From Tritrichomonas musculus (Eukaryota; Parabasalia; Tritrichomonadida; Tritrichomonadidae), in the NCBI GenBank assembly GCA_039105265.1, contig JAPFFF010000006.1:2542001-2606000 (forward strand): a stretch of DNA of 64,000 nt, read 5' to 3'. The notes under the pieces are model-generated. The model did not search any database and was not told the origin of the DNA. It saw only the letters and a list, made by a program, of their open reading frames with translations. Position numbers and translations under genes: made by a program. This document shows positions 21,142-31,400 of this stretch, in pieces; the first letter of the stretch is position 1, and each line of letters starts with the position of its first letter.

Positions 21142-23283
21142 TTATATAATATTTTTGACGTTATAACTATTGATAAGTTGAATACAAGTAATATCATCTG
21201 ATTCTGATGTGGTGTTGTTTAGTCGTTCGAAAAGATTTTCGAAGTCACGAACTGATTCATTTTGTGCTGAAGAAGAATATAACATTTTAGATATTTCATT
21301 GTAAGCTGAAAATTGATCTCGAACAGTAGAGAACACTTCATCTTCTTCATTCCGCGCATTCCATCTTTCGGTTATATTTTGAACAAAATTCAAGATTTCA
21401 TCCAACTTTCGAAGGTTATTTTCCGAATTATTAATATTATTCGTTAATATTTCTTTCAAATTTTCTGTTATAACCAAACTAACTTGTTTTAATTCTTCTT
21501 TTCTTGTTGATAATAATTCATCAATATTCGATTTATCATTTTTCAATTTATCAAGTGATTCCTTCTCTTTATCTTGATATCGAACATAAAAAGTGACAAC
21601 TCCAATACATGGGTAAGTATTTCCTGCTAATTTGGATACTACCTTTACAGCTGGAATAACAAGGGGTGCCATATTAAAATAGCCTAAAATTCCTCCAACG
21701 ACTCCATTTAAAATATATGTTCCTATTATTCTTGCTTTTCCTTCTGTATTTGCAGACGAATACTCCACTTCAAAATTATAAACAGGCTTTGTTTTATCTT
21801 TTAAATCAAATATAGTTCGATTATCATCAATTTTCCTTATATCAAATTTACTTGGATCAAAATTGATTAATTTTTGGCAAAATGTACCTTCATTAAGATT
21901 TTGGTCAATGCCAACGAAAGGGATTGGTTCATCATATTTTATAACTTTTGTTCTCCAATGTTTGAAAAATCCCAAAGGTTCATTAAAAGGATAATCACGT
22001 ATATCAACAGGATCTGCATTGAGAATTCTGTCAATATCTTGATTAATTCTTATTTTATTTTGTTCAAGTTCTGAAATTAAATTGTTAAGTTCAATTTCGC
22101 GATTTTTGAGTTCTTGTGCAATTTCTTCAAGATCAACTTCAATTCCGTTGTTAACATTGGTTAATAATGCTTGATTTCGTTCCAACTCTCTTCGTTGCTC
22201 TTCAATTTTGTGCTCAACCAAACTTGTTGGATACTTTAAAATGAAACATATATCTCTAACCAGAGGTGATATATGATTACGAAGGATTTCTTCGAAATTT
22301 CGAGAAAAATTGGCTCTTTTTTGATCACAACAGTTGAAAGATAAAAGCCTTTTCTCCACTAATGGCAAACTCATGATCACATTTTTAAGGTTATTAATTG
22401 AAAATTCTGATCTTGGATCAATATTTCCGTATCTTCCTTCTTGGAAATTATTATAAATTATTCGTGCCGCTCTTGCAGTATTAACGATTGATACTGCATT
22501 TTTAAAATCATCAATTGCTGAAGGTAGTTCAGGTATAGTTTGTCCAATAGCAGTAATTGCATCAGTTGCTGATGAAGCAGCTTGAGTCATACTTTGAATT
22601 CTTTGAGATAATTTATTTGCATTTTCATCAGCTGCGTTAAGTAGTTTTGTTGCAAGACTTTGAAGTTCTTCATTAATCATGTTACTTTGTTGGTCATCAC
22701 TTGCATTATAAAAATCACTTGCAGAAGCATTAGATGGTAAATATCGATTAAATAGACAGTATATTGGAGCTTCATCAGTTAAAATTACTCTATTTAGTAA
22801 ATTAACTGTATCAGTAATTGCAGTTAATCCTTTGGAAAATTGTTGAAAATCTTCTAAGAAGACGATTCTTACACTTGCTGCACTTTTTATTGCAGCATCA
22901 AGAAGAATTGAAGCTGCAGCAACTTCATCTGGATCTTTATCAGTACCAAAAAAGCCTTGTGTATCGAGATAATATATATCTTCTTGTGGATCTTTATATA
23001 CTGCTGGAAAAACTGTACACATTAAACCAATTCTTTCATCACTTCCCATTGGTGCCTGTGGAGTTGAACCTTCGACAGGTTCTAATACTCTTTGATTTCG
23101 TTCGCTGTCTTGAAATCTCACTCCTAAAAGTGAATTTATTGTTGTGCTTTTACCAACTTCTTCTCTACCAATAAAAATTACAATATTTTTGTTTTGGCAT
23201 GCTTGAATACTTCTAACATTTCTTATTACATGTTTGATTGTATTTGAAACATTCGGAATATTAAAGAAATTGCGAATATTCAT
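21142..23283 (-). CDS. P-loop GTPase with coiled coils, copy 1 of an inverted pair
   Basis: I choose the ATG at 23283 (M-N-I-R-N-F-F-N-I-P), which lines up with the start of copy 2; an ATG at 23346 would add 21 hydrophobic residues. Residues 39-47 read G-R-E-E-V-G-K-S-T (Walker A/G1) and D-T-Q-G follows at about 107-110 (G3). No clear N/TKxD (G4) is seen; L-F-N-R-Y stands in its place. Helical coiled-coil stretches rich in E, N and Q lie at about 370-440 and 600-650, with a hydrophobic stretch near 540-575 (N-G-V-V-G-G-I-L-G-Y). The layout recalls dynamin-like or GIMAP/IRG-type GTPases, but the exact family is unknown. It is nearly identical in large blocks to the gene at 23515. Confidence 0.8.
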   Translation of the reverse strand: MNIRNFFNIPNVSNTIKHVIRNVRSIQACQNKNIVIFIGREEVGKSTTINSLLGVRFQDSERNQRVLEPVEGSTPQAPMGSDERIGLMCTVFPAVYKDPQEDIYYLDTQGFFGTDKDPDEVAAASILLDAAIKSAASVRIVFLEDFQQFSKGLTAITDTVNLLNRVILTDEAPIYCLFNRYLPSNASASDFYNASDDQQSNMINEELQSLATKLLNAADENANKLSQRIQSMTQAASSATDAITAIGQTIPELPSAIDDFKNAVSIVNTARAARIIYNNFQEGRYGNIDPRSEFSINNLKNVIMSLPLVEKRLLSFNCCDQKRANFSRNFEEILRNHISPLVRDICFILKYPTSLVEHKIEEQRRELERNQALLTNVNNGIEVDLEEIAQELKNREIELNNLISELEQNKIRINQDIDRILNADPVDIRDYPFNEPLGFFKHWRTKVIKYDEPIPFVGIDQNLNEGTFCQKLINFDPSKFDIRKIDDNRTIFDLKDKTKPVYNFEVEYSSANTEGKARIIGTYILNGVVGGILGYFNMAPLVIPAVKVVSKLAGNTYPCIGVVTFYVRYQDKEKESLDKLKNDKSNIDELLSTRKEELKQVSLVITENLKEILTNNINNSENNLRKLDEILNFVQNITERWNARNEEDEVFSTVRDQFSAYNEISKMLYSSSAQNESVRDFENLFERLNNTTSESDDITCIQLINSYNVKNII

Positions 23284-23514
23284 AAAAATAAGTGAAATGA
23301 TTTTTTCAAAAAAAAAATATCTGAATTTATCAAAAAGTCCAAACAAAATATAAATTCAAAAAAAGAGGAAAGCTGTATTTTTTCATGTTAAAGTTTATAT
23401 TTTGTTTTATCTATTAAGGACAAAAGCAATTGGATACGATAGAAATTTTACAACTTTTTGATAAAGTTTTAAGACAATTTTGAACTGATCAAATCACATA
23501 TTGAAAATCAAATA
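23284..23514. promoter_or_regulatory. Shared upstream region of the divergent GTPase pair
   Basis: A 231-bp AT-rich spacer between two divergent starts. It contains CAACTTTTTGATAA at 23451-23464, a member of the recurrent TTCAAAAAGTT-like motif, and TCACATATT close to the start of copy 2. The near-identity of the genes does not extend into it. That it works as a two-way promoter is inferred from its position. Confidence 0.4.
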
Positions 23515-25596
23515 ATGGATATTAGCAATTTCTTTAATATTCCGAATGTTTCAAATACAATCAAACATGTAATAAGAAATGTTAGAAGTATTCAAGCATG
23601 CCAAAACAAAAATATTGTAATTTTTATTGGTAGAGAAGAAGTTGGTAAAAGCACAACAATAAATTCACTTTTAGGAGTGAGATTTCAAGACAGCGAACGA
23701 AATCAAAGAGTATTAGAACCTGTTGAAGGTTCAACTCCACAGGCACCAATGGGAAGTGATGAAAGAATTGGTTTAATGTGTACAGTTTTCCCAGCAGTAT
23801 ATAAAGATCCACAAGAAGATATATATTATCTCGATACACAAGGCTTTTTTGGTACTGATAAAGATCCAGATGAAGTTGCTGCAGCTTCAATTCTTCTTGA
23901 TGCTGCAATAAAAAGTGCAGCAAGTGTAAGAATCGTCTTCTTAGAAGATTTTCAACAATTTTCCAAAGGATTAACTGCAATTACTGATACAGTTAATTTA
24001 CTAAATAGAGTAATTTTAACTGATGAAGCTCCAATATACTGTCTATTTAATCGATATTTACCATCTAATGCTTCTGCACGTCGATTTTATATATCGACAG
24101 AAGAACAACAAAGTAATATGATTAATGAAGAACTTCAAAGTCTTGCAACAAAACTTCTAACTGCAGCACAAGCTAACACAAACAGATTGGCGCAAAGAAT
24201 CAATCATTTAGTTCAGACATCTCAAGTCTCTTTAGAACCCTCAGAAGAAAGACAAATTAATTTATCAGAAGATGTGATGGAAAGCATCGCAAATAGCCAA
24301 GATGTTACTACTATAATGGAAGAATTTAATTCTGTTAGAATTGCTCAAATTATTAATGCTAATTTCCAGGAAGGGAGATATGGTAATATTGATCCAAGAT
24401 CAGAATTTTCAATTAATAACCTTAAAAGATCAATCATGAATTTACCATTGGTTGAAAAGGAGAATTTGTCTTTCAATTGTTGTGATGAAGGAAGAGCCAA
24501 TTTTTCTCGAAATTTCGAAGAAATCCTTCGTAATCATATATCACCTCTGGTTAGAGATATATGTTTCATTTTAAAGTATCCAACAAGTTTGGTTGAGCAC
24601 AAAATTGAAGAGCAACGAAGAGAGTTGGAACGAAATCAAGCATTATTAACCAATGTTAACAACGGAATTGAAGTTGATCTTGAAGAAATTGCACAAGAAC
24701 TTAAAAATCGTAAAGCAAGTCTTACTAGTTTAATTTCAGAACTTGAACAAAATAAAATAAGAATTAATCAAGATATTGACAGAATTCTCAATGCAGATCC
24801 TATTATACTATGTAGCTATCATATACCTTTGTGTGTACTTCATCCTATAAAATATGATTTTCCTATCCCATACATTGGAATAAAAGAAAATACTTGGAAA
24901 TCAATTTTAAGATATCCAAAAAAATTTGATTTGGAAAAATTTAATGTTACAAAAGAACAATTAGAAGATGGCATTGAAGTAATATATTATGAATTAAAAG
25001 ACAAAAATCATCCACTTGATGAATTTGAAGTTTTTTATTCGAATTTGTTCACAATTGCAGGGGCTTTTATTGTTCCAAGTGTTTTTCCATTTCTTTATTT
25101 AAATCAAAAAATGAAATTAGCAACAATTGGTACCGTTTCTTTTTATGTTCGATATCAAGATAAAGAGAAGGAATCACTTGATAAATTGAAAAATGATAAA
25201 TCGAATATTGATGAATTATTATCAACAAGAAAAGAAGAATTAAAACAAGTTAGTTTGGTTATAACAGAAAATGTGAAAGAAATATTAACGAATAATATTA
25301 ATAATTCGGAAAATAACCTTCGAAAGTTGGATGAAATCTTGAATTTTGTTCAAAATATAACCGAAAGATGGAATGCGCGGAATGAAGAAGATGAAGTGTT
25401 CTCTACTGTTCGAGATCAATTTTCAGCTTACAATGAAATATCTAAAATGTTATATTCTTCTTCAGCACAAAATGAATCAGTTCGTGACTTCGAAAATCTT
25501 TTCGAACGACTAAACAACACCACATCAGAATCAGATGATATTACTTGTATTCAACTTATCAATAGTTATATTGGTATCACAACTATTGAATCTTAA
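23515..25596 (+). CDS. P-loop GTPase with coiled coils, copy 2 of an inverted pair
   Basis: 693 residues from an ATG at 23515; a TCACATATT initiator-like sequence lies about 20 bases upstream. G1 (G-R-E-E-V-G-K-S-T, 39-47) and G3 (D-T-Q-G, 107-110) are present; a standard G4 is not. It stands head to head with copy 1, 231 bp apart. Against copy 1 the first about 190 residues, a block around N-F-Q-E-G-R-Y-G-N-I, the coiled-coil region and the last about 150 residues are almost the same, while about 195-300 and 475-565 differ widely. The hydrophobic stretch (A-G-A-F-I-V-P-S-V-F-P-F-L) differs from that of copy 1. Mosaic identity points to gene conversion or selection for variable blocks. Confidence 0.8.
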   Translation: MDISNFFNIPNVSNTIKHVIRNVRSIQACQNKNIVIFIGREEVGKSTTINSLLGVRFQDSERNQRVLEPVEGSTPQAPMGSDERIGLMCTVFPAVYKDPQEDIYYLDTQGFFGTDKDPDEVAAASILLDAAIKSAASVRIVFLEDFQQFSKGLTAITDTVNLLNRVILTDEAPIYCLFNRYLPSNASARRFYISTEEQQSNMINEELQSLATKLLTAAQANTNRLAQRINHLVQTSQVSLEPSEERQINLSEDVMESIANSQDVTTIMEEFNSVRIAQIINANFQEGRYGNIDPRSEFSINNLKRSIMNLPLVEKENLSFNCCDEGRANFSRNFEEILRNHISPLVRDICFILKYPTSLVEHKIEEQRRELERNQALLTNVNNGIEVDLEEIAQELKNRKASLTSLISELEQNKIRINQDIDRILNADPIILCSYHIPLCVLHPIKYDFPIPYIGIKENTWKSILRYPKKFDLEKFNVTKEQLEDGIEVIYYELKDKNHPLDEFEVFYSNLFTIAGAFIVPSVFPFLYLNQKMKLATIGTVSFYVRYQDKEKESLDKLKNDKSNIDELLSTRKEELKQVSLVITENVKEILTNNINNSENNLRKLDEILNFVQNITERWNARNEEDEVFSTVRDQFSAYNEISKMLYSSSAQNESVRDFENLFERLNNTTSESDDITCIQLINSYIGITTIES

Positions 25597-27150
25597 AGAA
25601 TATTTTAAATGATTTACATATATATATATAATTTTTGATTATAAATTCAAAATGCTTTATAAACTATATATTAATGATTTCAACAAAGATACTATTGTTA
25701 TTCAGCATTGTTTTTTAATTATATTAAGTTTTAAAGAAATAATTTACTGAGTTTATTTAACAGATATTTGTATATAATAAAAAAGTAAAATATGATTATT
25801 CATATCTTGTATATTAATAAATAATGGATCTTTTTATCTTTTTCACATAAAAAACTACATCTTAATAATAAGTTCATTATTTATTTTAGATTAAAACAAA
25901 TGATTAAAATATTATATGAAATTTTTCTTCCACATTATTAAAGTTTCAAAAAAAAAATTTAAAAAATTCAGATTTATTAAGTTCAATGGCCATTATAAAT
26001 GTTTATAATAATGTTTAATGTTAATTTTTTTTATGTTTTTTGTTAATTAATCAAATTTTTAAGCATTCATTTTAAAACAAAACAAACTTTTTCAATAAGT
26101 ATTCATTATTTTCAATAAAAAGTAAGCCAAAAATCGATAAATATTAAAATATCTAAATTTCAAAAAAACAAGACAAACTAGTATTTTTCACCAGAATTTA
26201 TATTTTCATATATATTAAACTAAAATTATGAATTGATGTATTTCTTTTTTTAGTAATTTGGAGTGAGATTGAAAATTTTCTGAGCGATATTCAAAATAGA
26301 GTATATTGAAAAAAAAAAAAATTATGAGACAAAATAATATTAATCACCATTTCACATAAATAGAAAAGATTTAGAAATCTGAAATTTTGCAGTTTTATTT
26401 ATCACTATAATTGATGTAGTATCATCATATTTTTGCTTATTTTTATGAAGGTAAATTCTCAATATAATTAATCTACATTTTTTTAAAAAATGATTAATTT
26501 TGAATTTTTTAATGGTATTTTATTTTCAAACACATAATATATTATTTCCTTATAGAAATATTTAATATATAAGGAGTATTACATGATATATTTTAAAATG
26601 TGATATCATATCGGACTTATCAAAAAGTTGATTAAAAAATATAGCCATCGTAATTAACTATAGATCAATTTAAAGTTTTCTTCATAAATGAATTAACTGT
26701 AGATCAATTTTGCCATGATTTTCTTTGAAAAATTGAAATATTTTTTAAAAAAAAAGGTGTGAAATAATAGCACTGTGCGGTATCACAATCCACTTTTGAA
26801 TGCATAAATGGTCATTTAACTCAAAAAGTTTTATTATAAGCTATTCAAAAATAAATAAAAAAAATTAAAATTAAAAAAGCAGCCAACAAAAAAAAAAAAG
26901 CAAACAATATCAAAAAGACTATCAAAGAAAATGAGAAACAGAATCAAAAATAAAAAGATAATTGAGAATATAAAATGATGAGATTAAAATGTTTATTGAT
27001 TCATTTTATAAAATTTTTTTCTTCATAATATTAGTCTTTACTTAAGTAAATAGTAAATATTCATTATTTATTTGATTCCTGTAATTAATTTGAATGTTTA
27101 ATGTTATTGTCAGTTTAAATAATCAAGAATAACAATAGCAATCATTTGGG
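25597..27150. other. AT-rich gene-free stretch
   Basis: No coding sequence, RNA gene or clear element seen. It contains TCAAAAAGTT motifs at 26620-26630 and 26821-26830, and several A or T runs. Confidence 0.4.
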
Positions 27151-27503
27151 AAATTCTGTAAAAGAAGTATCTTAAACAATCTGGAATAAGATTTATCTGT
27201 GACATTCTGTAGTGCGAAACAATTGTAACATCCTGTAATAAGAATTATCCGTGGCATCCTGTAATGCGAATCAATTGTAGCATCTTGTAATAAGAATTAT
27301 CTGTGACATTCTGTAGTGCAAAACAATTGTGACATCCTCTAGAGCGAAACAATTGTAACATACTGTAATAAAAATTATTTGTGGAATCCTGTAATGCGAA
27401 ACAATTGTGACATTCTGATGTGCAAATCAATTGTAACATCCTGTAATAAGAATTATCTGTGATAATCTGTAGCGTGAAACGATCGTGAAAATCTGTAAAA
27501 AGC
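27151..27503. repeat. 26-bp minisatellite, about 13 units
   Basis: Units such as ACATCCTGTAATAAGAATTA followed by TCTGTG, 26 bp each, follow one another without spacers. They fall into types (ending ATTATCTGTG or AACAATTGTR) that give a weak 78-bp higher-order period, seen as a 26-residue period in the translated frames. It is not coding, and lacks the unique spacers of a CRISPR array. Confidence 0.8.
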
Positions 27504-27734
27504 ACCGGTTATTATTTAATCTTTTATTGACCTTAACCGTTTTAATTCAAAAAGTTTGATGTGCTTCAGCACAATGCTATCAGGTTTCCCTCAAAAAAAA
27601 AAAAAAAAAAAAAACCTCAAATTTTAAGCCATAAAGTCGATTTTTTATTTTCGCAACGTTTTCACAATTAAAAATAAAATAAAATTTATATTCAAGCATT
27701 CAAAAAGTTATCGGATTATTCAATAAAGGTTCGA

Positions 27735-27822
27735 AAACTAGGCTTTTGTGTCCATATAAAAAAGTGTCCATTTAAATTCAAAAAGTGAGCTCGGGATACA
27801 AAATTTTGTTCGTTATTATCAT
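27735..27822 (-). repeat. Dispersed repeat, second copy of 13484-13562
   Basis: In reverse complement it shares ACGAACAAAA, ACTTTTTGAAT and GGACACAAAAGCCTAG with 13484-13562 in the same order, with one insertion of about 15 bases. It lies directly before a truncated DUF3447 fragment, so it may mark a recombination or insertion point. Confidence 0.45.
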
Positions 27823-28350
27823 AATGAGGTTGCGACATATATCAAAAATTGTTTATTAGATTTAACTAAAAAAAAGCAAGAAGAACAAAGTATCAAAAAA
27901 GATGAATTACATTCAATAATTCACTATCATAATTATCATTTTTTCCCAGATAATATTGAAAATGATTTAAAATCAATCTTTTATTTAATTCAATATGATT
28001 ATATAATACACTTGTTAATGGTTTAAAAGAAAATCATACAGTAGTGAATTTAATATGGCAAATCTTGTCTTTACTACGCTTGCAGAAATAGTAACACTCA
28101 AATAGCTGAGTTGTTGCTTCAGCAAGAAGATATCGACGTGAATGGGAAAACACCAACTGGAATAAGTCCACTGATGTTGGCTTGCGAACGTAAAAATAAA
28201 AAAATCGTGGAAATGTTTTTGCAGCATCCTAATGTAGACGTCGATGCTATGACAATTAATGGTGACAGTGCAAAAGGTTATGCTCAAGACGATCCTGTTA
28301 TTTTCCGTTTGTTAAATAAGTATTCGCGTTCTCATCCAAGCAACGACTAA
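27823..28350 (+). pseudogene. DUF3447/ankyrin gene, 5'-truncated and interrupted
   Basis: The plus strand starts inside the DUF3447 core (Y-Y-H-N-E-V-A-T-Y-I-K-N, then H-Y-H-N-Y-H-F-F-P-D-N-I) and stops at about 28025. After about 40 bases an ankyrin block opens in another frame (L-Y-Y-A-C-R-N-S-N-T-Q-I-A-E-L-L-L, then S-P-L-M-L-A-C-E-R-K-N-K-K-I-V) and ends N-G-D-S-A-K-G-Y-A-Q at the family's usual C-terminus, with the stop at 28348-28350. There is no start codon or N-terminal domain. The break falls at the DUF3447-ankyrin boundary as in the other family members here. Confidence 0.6.
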
Positions 28351-28462
28351 AAATAAATTTTCTTTTTATTATTTCAATAAACTAAATCGTTTTAAAATTA
28401 TTTTACAAAAATTTTTGATCGTTTTGGCGAAATCTTATACATTTTTGACCATATTTTTTTCT

Positions 28463-30214
28463 ATGAGTTTTAGTAATATTGAAAGGTTTACATTAAGTCC
28501 TTTAAATTTTGGAAATTTTCAAATGGAACTCGAAATAAAAAAAGGTCTTATGGTCAAAATCAATGAATCAAATAATACTGCTTCCATTACTAAATCACCT
28601 AAAGCTCATGGAAACATTTTTATTCCACGTTTTTTTAAAAAAGGAAATATAAAATATAAAATAATCTCCATAGAAAGTTATTCATTTTCAGACTGTGACA
28701 TTGGCTACCTGACATTTCCAGAAGACTCCGAAGTTGAAATTTTTGAGCCTTATTGTTTTGTTGGTGCAGATATCAAAAAGCTCCAGATTCCAGCAAGTGT
28801 TCAGAAATTAGACAGTTTTTTATTCAGTATTGGCCACCTGGAAAAAATAGAAGTTTCGCCTAAGAATCGTCATTTTATTTTATACAACAACCAATTTCTT
28901 CTTGGCAAAAGCAAAGATGGCATTGACAAATTTGATTTTCTCATTTTCGGGATTTCTGACTTAGAAGAAGTTGTGATTCCTGCTCAAATCAGCATTATAA
29001 AAGAACAATCATTTATGTCTAGTGAGGAATTGAAATCCATTGAATTTGAAACAAATTCTGAACTCAAAATTATTGAATCTCATGCATTTGATGGAACATT
29101 AATTGAGGATTTGTTAATTCCATCGAGCGTTGAAGTGATTGGAAGTCATTCTTTTAATGGTACTAAGAAATTGAAATCTGTCAGATTTGAGCCCAATTCC
29201 AAACTCAAGACAATGATTTGTAGTTGCTTCGGTAATAGCAGCATTGAGAGTATATCTCTTCCTGAAAATGTTGAGTACATTGATGATGATTGCTTTGAAG
29301 ATACTCCTAATCTATGCAAAATTGATGTTTCGACAGAAAACAAGTTTTTTAAATTGATAGATAGCAATTATATTACAAAAGAAAGCGAAAAAGGCAGTGG
29401 CATATTTGATACTATCTTAATTGCAAGGCGTGATATAGAAAGCATCGTTATCCATTCTCACATTAAACATATTAGTGATAATGCTTTTAATAAATGTAAA
29501 AATTTAAAAAATATAGTATTTGAACCCAACTTATCAGAAGGAATAGAAAAAATTGTTTTCCCTCCTTCATTAGAAAGTATTGGTGCTTCCTCTTTTGCTG
29601 GCAATGATAATTTTAAGTATGTTGAATTCCTTGGTAAATCTATCAAATTCAATATTAGGTGCTTCGAAGGTTGTCATAATATTTCAACTATCATTTTTCC
29701 AAATGCTGCAAGTATTAATTTTGAAGGTCATCCACCTCGTTTACCCAAAAAAGCAAAGATACTCGTCAGAAAAAATGCTAAACTTGATGGGAATCACAAT
29801 CTTATAAGATTTTGTCTTTGCAAAGAAAAAATCTATTACATTGAAGATATTGAAGGGGAAGAAGAAAGGCTTCGAAAAGAAGAAGAAGAGAGACATAGAA
29901 AAGAAGAAGAAAGACTAAAAAAAGAAGCTAAAATACGCCAACTTGAATCTAATAGCGAACAATTAACAAACAAAAATCGCCAACTTGAATCCAATGAAGC
30001 AAAATTGCAAAGACAGCAAAAAGATTTTGAAGAAAAGTTGCGAAACCAACAAAAAGATTTTGAAGAAAAGTTGCGAAACCAACAAAAAGATTTTGAAAAA
30101 AAGAAAAAAGAATTTGATGACCAAATGAACCAAATGAAATCGATGTTTGAACTAATAATGAAGCAACAGGCTGGATGTGCAAAGCAAAATGAAGAAAATG
30201 CCAGCAACAAATAA
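28463..30214 (+). CDS. BspA-like LRR protein with C-terminal coiled coil
   Basis: I start it at the ATG at 28463 (M-S-F-S-N-I-E-R-F); the upstream codons are hydrophobic and have no ATG. It is 583 residues. About 60-420 are irregular TpLRR units (I-P-S-S-V-E-V-I-G-S-H-S-F, L-P-E-N-V-E-Y-I-D-D-D-C-F) broken by inserts such as Y-N-N-Q-F-L-L-G-K-S-K-D-G. From about 460 the sequence is a charged coiled coil with heptad-like E-E-E-R-x-R-K-E-E and a perfect 10-residue repeat (Q-K-D-F-E-E-K-L-R-N, repeated three times). There is no signal peptide or membrane segment. It differs from the I-P-S-S-V-T-S-I-G type genes and shares its layout with the decayed gene at 31556-32110. Confidence 0.85.
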   Translation: MSFSNIERFTLSPLNFGNFQMELEIKKGLMVKINESNNTASITKSPKAHGNIFIPRFFKKGNIKYKIISIESYSFSDCDIGYLTFPEDSEVEIFEPYCFVGADIKKLQIPASVQKLDSFLFSIGHLEKIEVSPKNRHFILYNNQFLLGKSKDGIDKFDFLIFGISDLEEVVIPAQISIIKEQSFMSSEELKSIEFETNSELKIIESHAFDGTLIEDLLIPSSVEVIGSHSFNGTKKLKSVRFEPNSKLKTMICSCFGNSSIESISLPENVEYIDDDCFEDTPNLCKIDVSTENKFFKLIDSNYITKESEKGSGIFDTILIARRDIESIVIHSHIKHISDNAFNKCKNLKNIVFEPNLSEGIEKIVFPPSLESIGASSFAGNDNFKYVEFLGKSIKFNIRCFEGCHNISTIIFPNAASINFEGHPPRLPKKAKILVRKNAKLDGNHNLIRFCLCKEKIYYIEDIEGEEERLRKEEEERHRKEEERLKKEAKIRQLESNSEQLTNKNRQLESNEAKLQRQQKDFEEKLRNQQKDFEEKLRNQQKDFEKKKKEFDDQMNQMKSMFELIMKQQAGCAKQNEENASNK

Positions 30215-30632
30215 TATCAGATATATAATATAAATCACAGGTATGAAATACGGTATTTTATCACTTTTTTGATCAAAAATTTATCTTTCAAGACTTGAAT
30301 AGTTTTGATTTCTGATTCATTGAGTATTGAAATCCTATTCAAAATGAACATTTTACCTAATATGAACAGTATTATATGAAGAAAAATTAATTAAATATTT
30401 TTTATTAATTGCTATTTAAAAAAGAATAGAAAATTATTTTGAAAGTTATTGCTTAATTTCAGGATTTTTAGAATAGTCAATTGGCTTTTTTCCATGACTA
30501 TCTTCAATATTAATGTCAATATCTTTCTTTTCGAGCAAAAGTTTTATTATTTCAAGATTTCCTATTTCAATTGCAAGATGCAATGCTGCCTTATGTACTA
30601 TTTTCTTAATACTTGAGCGATTTTGAATTTTA

Positions 30633-30707
30633 TTGAAAGATATTTTTTTGAATATAATTGAAAGATATGATTTTGAATGGTATTGAATGATATGATTTTG
30701 AATTTTA
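30633..30707. repeat. 25-bp minisatellite, 3 units
   Basis: Three 25-bp units of the type TTGAAAGATATGATTTTGAA plus five bases. It is the same repeat family as the 22-unit array at 30851-31400 and lies in the next spacer of the same ankyrin gene. Confidence 0.8.
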
Positions 30708-30850
30708 AAAAAAAAAAAAAAAATATGAAAAATATTAAGAACATTGATGTCAAGTTTCTCATTCGTTAATAAAAGTTTGACGATTTCGATGTTTTCTTTT
30801 TCAACGGCGAAATATAGTGCTGTCTTATAAATTATTATATCAAAATTTCA

Positions 30851-31400
30851 TTCAAAGATATGGTTTTAAATTACATTGAAAGATATGATTTTAAATTACA
30901 TTGAAATGTATGATTTTGAATTATATTGAAAGATATGATTTAAAATTCCATTGAAAGTTATATTTTTAAATTTCATTGAAAGTTATGATTTTAAATTTCA
31001 TTGAAAGATATGATTTTGAATTATATTGAAAGATATGATTTTGAATTTCATCGAAAGATATGATTTTAAATATCATTGAAATATATAATTTTTAATATCA
31101 TTAAAAGATATGATTTTTAATATCATTAAAAGATATGATTTTGAATATAATTGAAAGATATGATTTTGAATTTCATCGAAAGATATGACTTTGAATTATA
31201 TTGAAAGATATAATTTTGAATTTCATCGAAAGATATGACTTTGAATTATATTGAAAGATATGATTTTGAATTTCATCGAAAGATATGATTTTAAATATCA
31301 TTGAAATATATAATTTTTAATATCATTAAAAGATATGATTTTTAATATCATTAAAAGATATGATTTTGAATATAATTGAAAGATATGATTTTAAATGTGA
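30851..31400. repeat. 25-bp minisatellite, exactly 22 units
   Basis: The 550 bases divide into 22 units of exactly 25 bp, TTGAAAGATATGATTTTGAA plus a variable end (TTTCA, TATCA, TTATA). A block of five units at about 31001-31125 recurs without change at about 31226-31350, so there has been a segmental duplication in the array. There are no length changes within units. It occupies the spacer between the DUF3447 end and the first ankyrin block of the minus-strand gene. Confidence 0.9.

Noticed and set aside
23283-23346. Upstream ATG giving the first GTPase a 21-residue hydrophobic extension
   Set aside because: Copy 2 has no such extension and its ATG lines up with the inner ATG at 23283; T/A-rich DNA makes such frames often. 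Not excluded.
27151-27503. CRISPR-like array
   Set aside because: The 26-bp units follow each other directly without unique spacers, in a eukaryotic setting; it is a minisatellite.
27550-27600. GTGCTTCAGCAC hairpin as the 5' end of a U6-like RNA
   Set aside because: None of the U6 core sequence (ACAGAGA, AGC triad) follows.
30851-31400. CRISPR-like array
   Set aside because: Exact 25-bp tandem units with no spacers.
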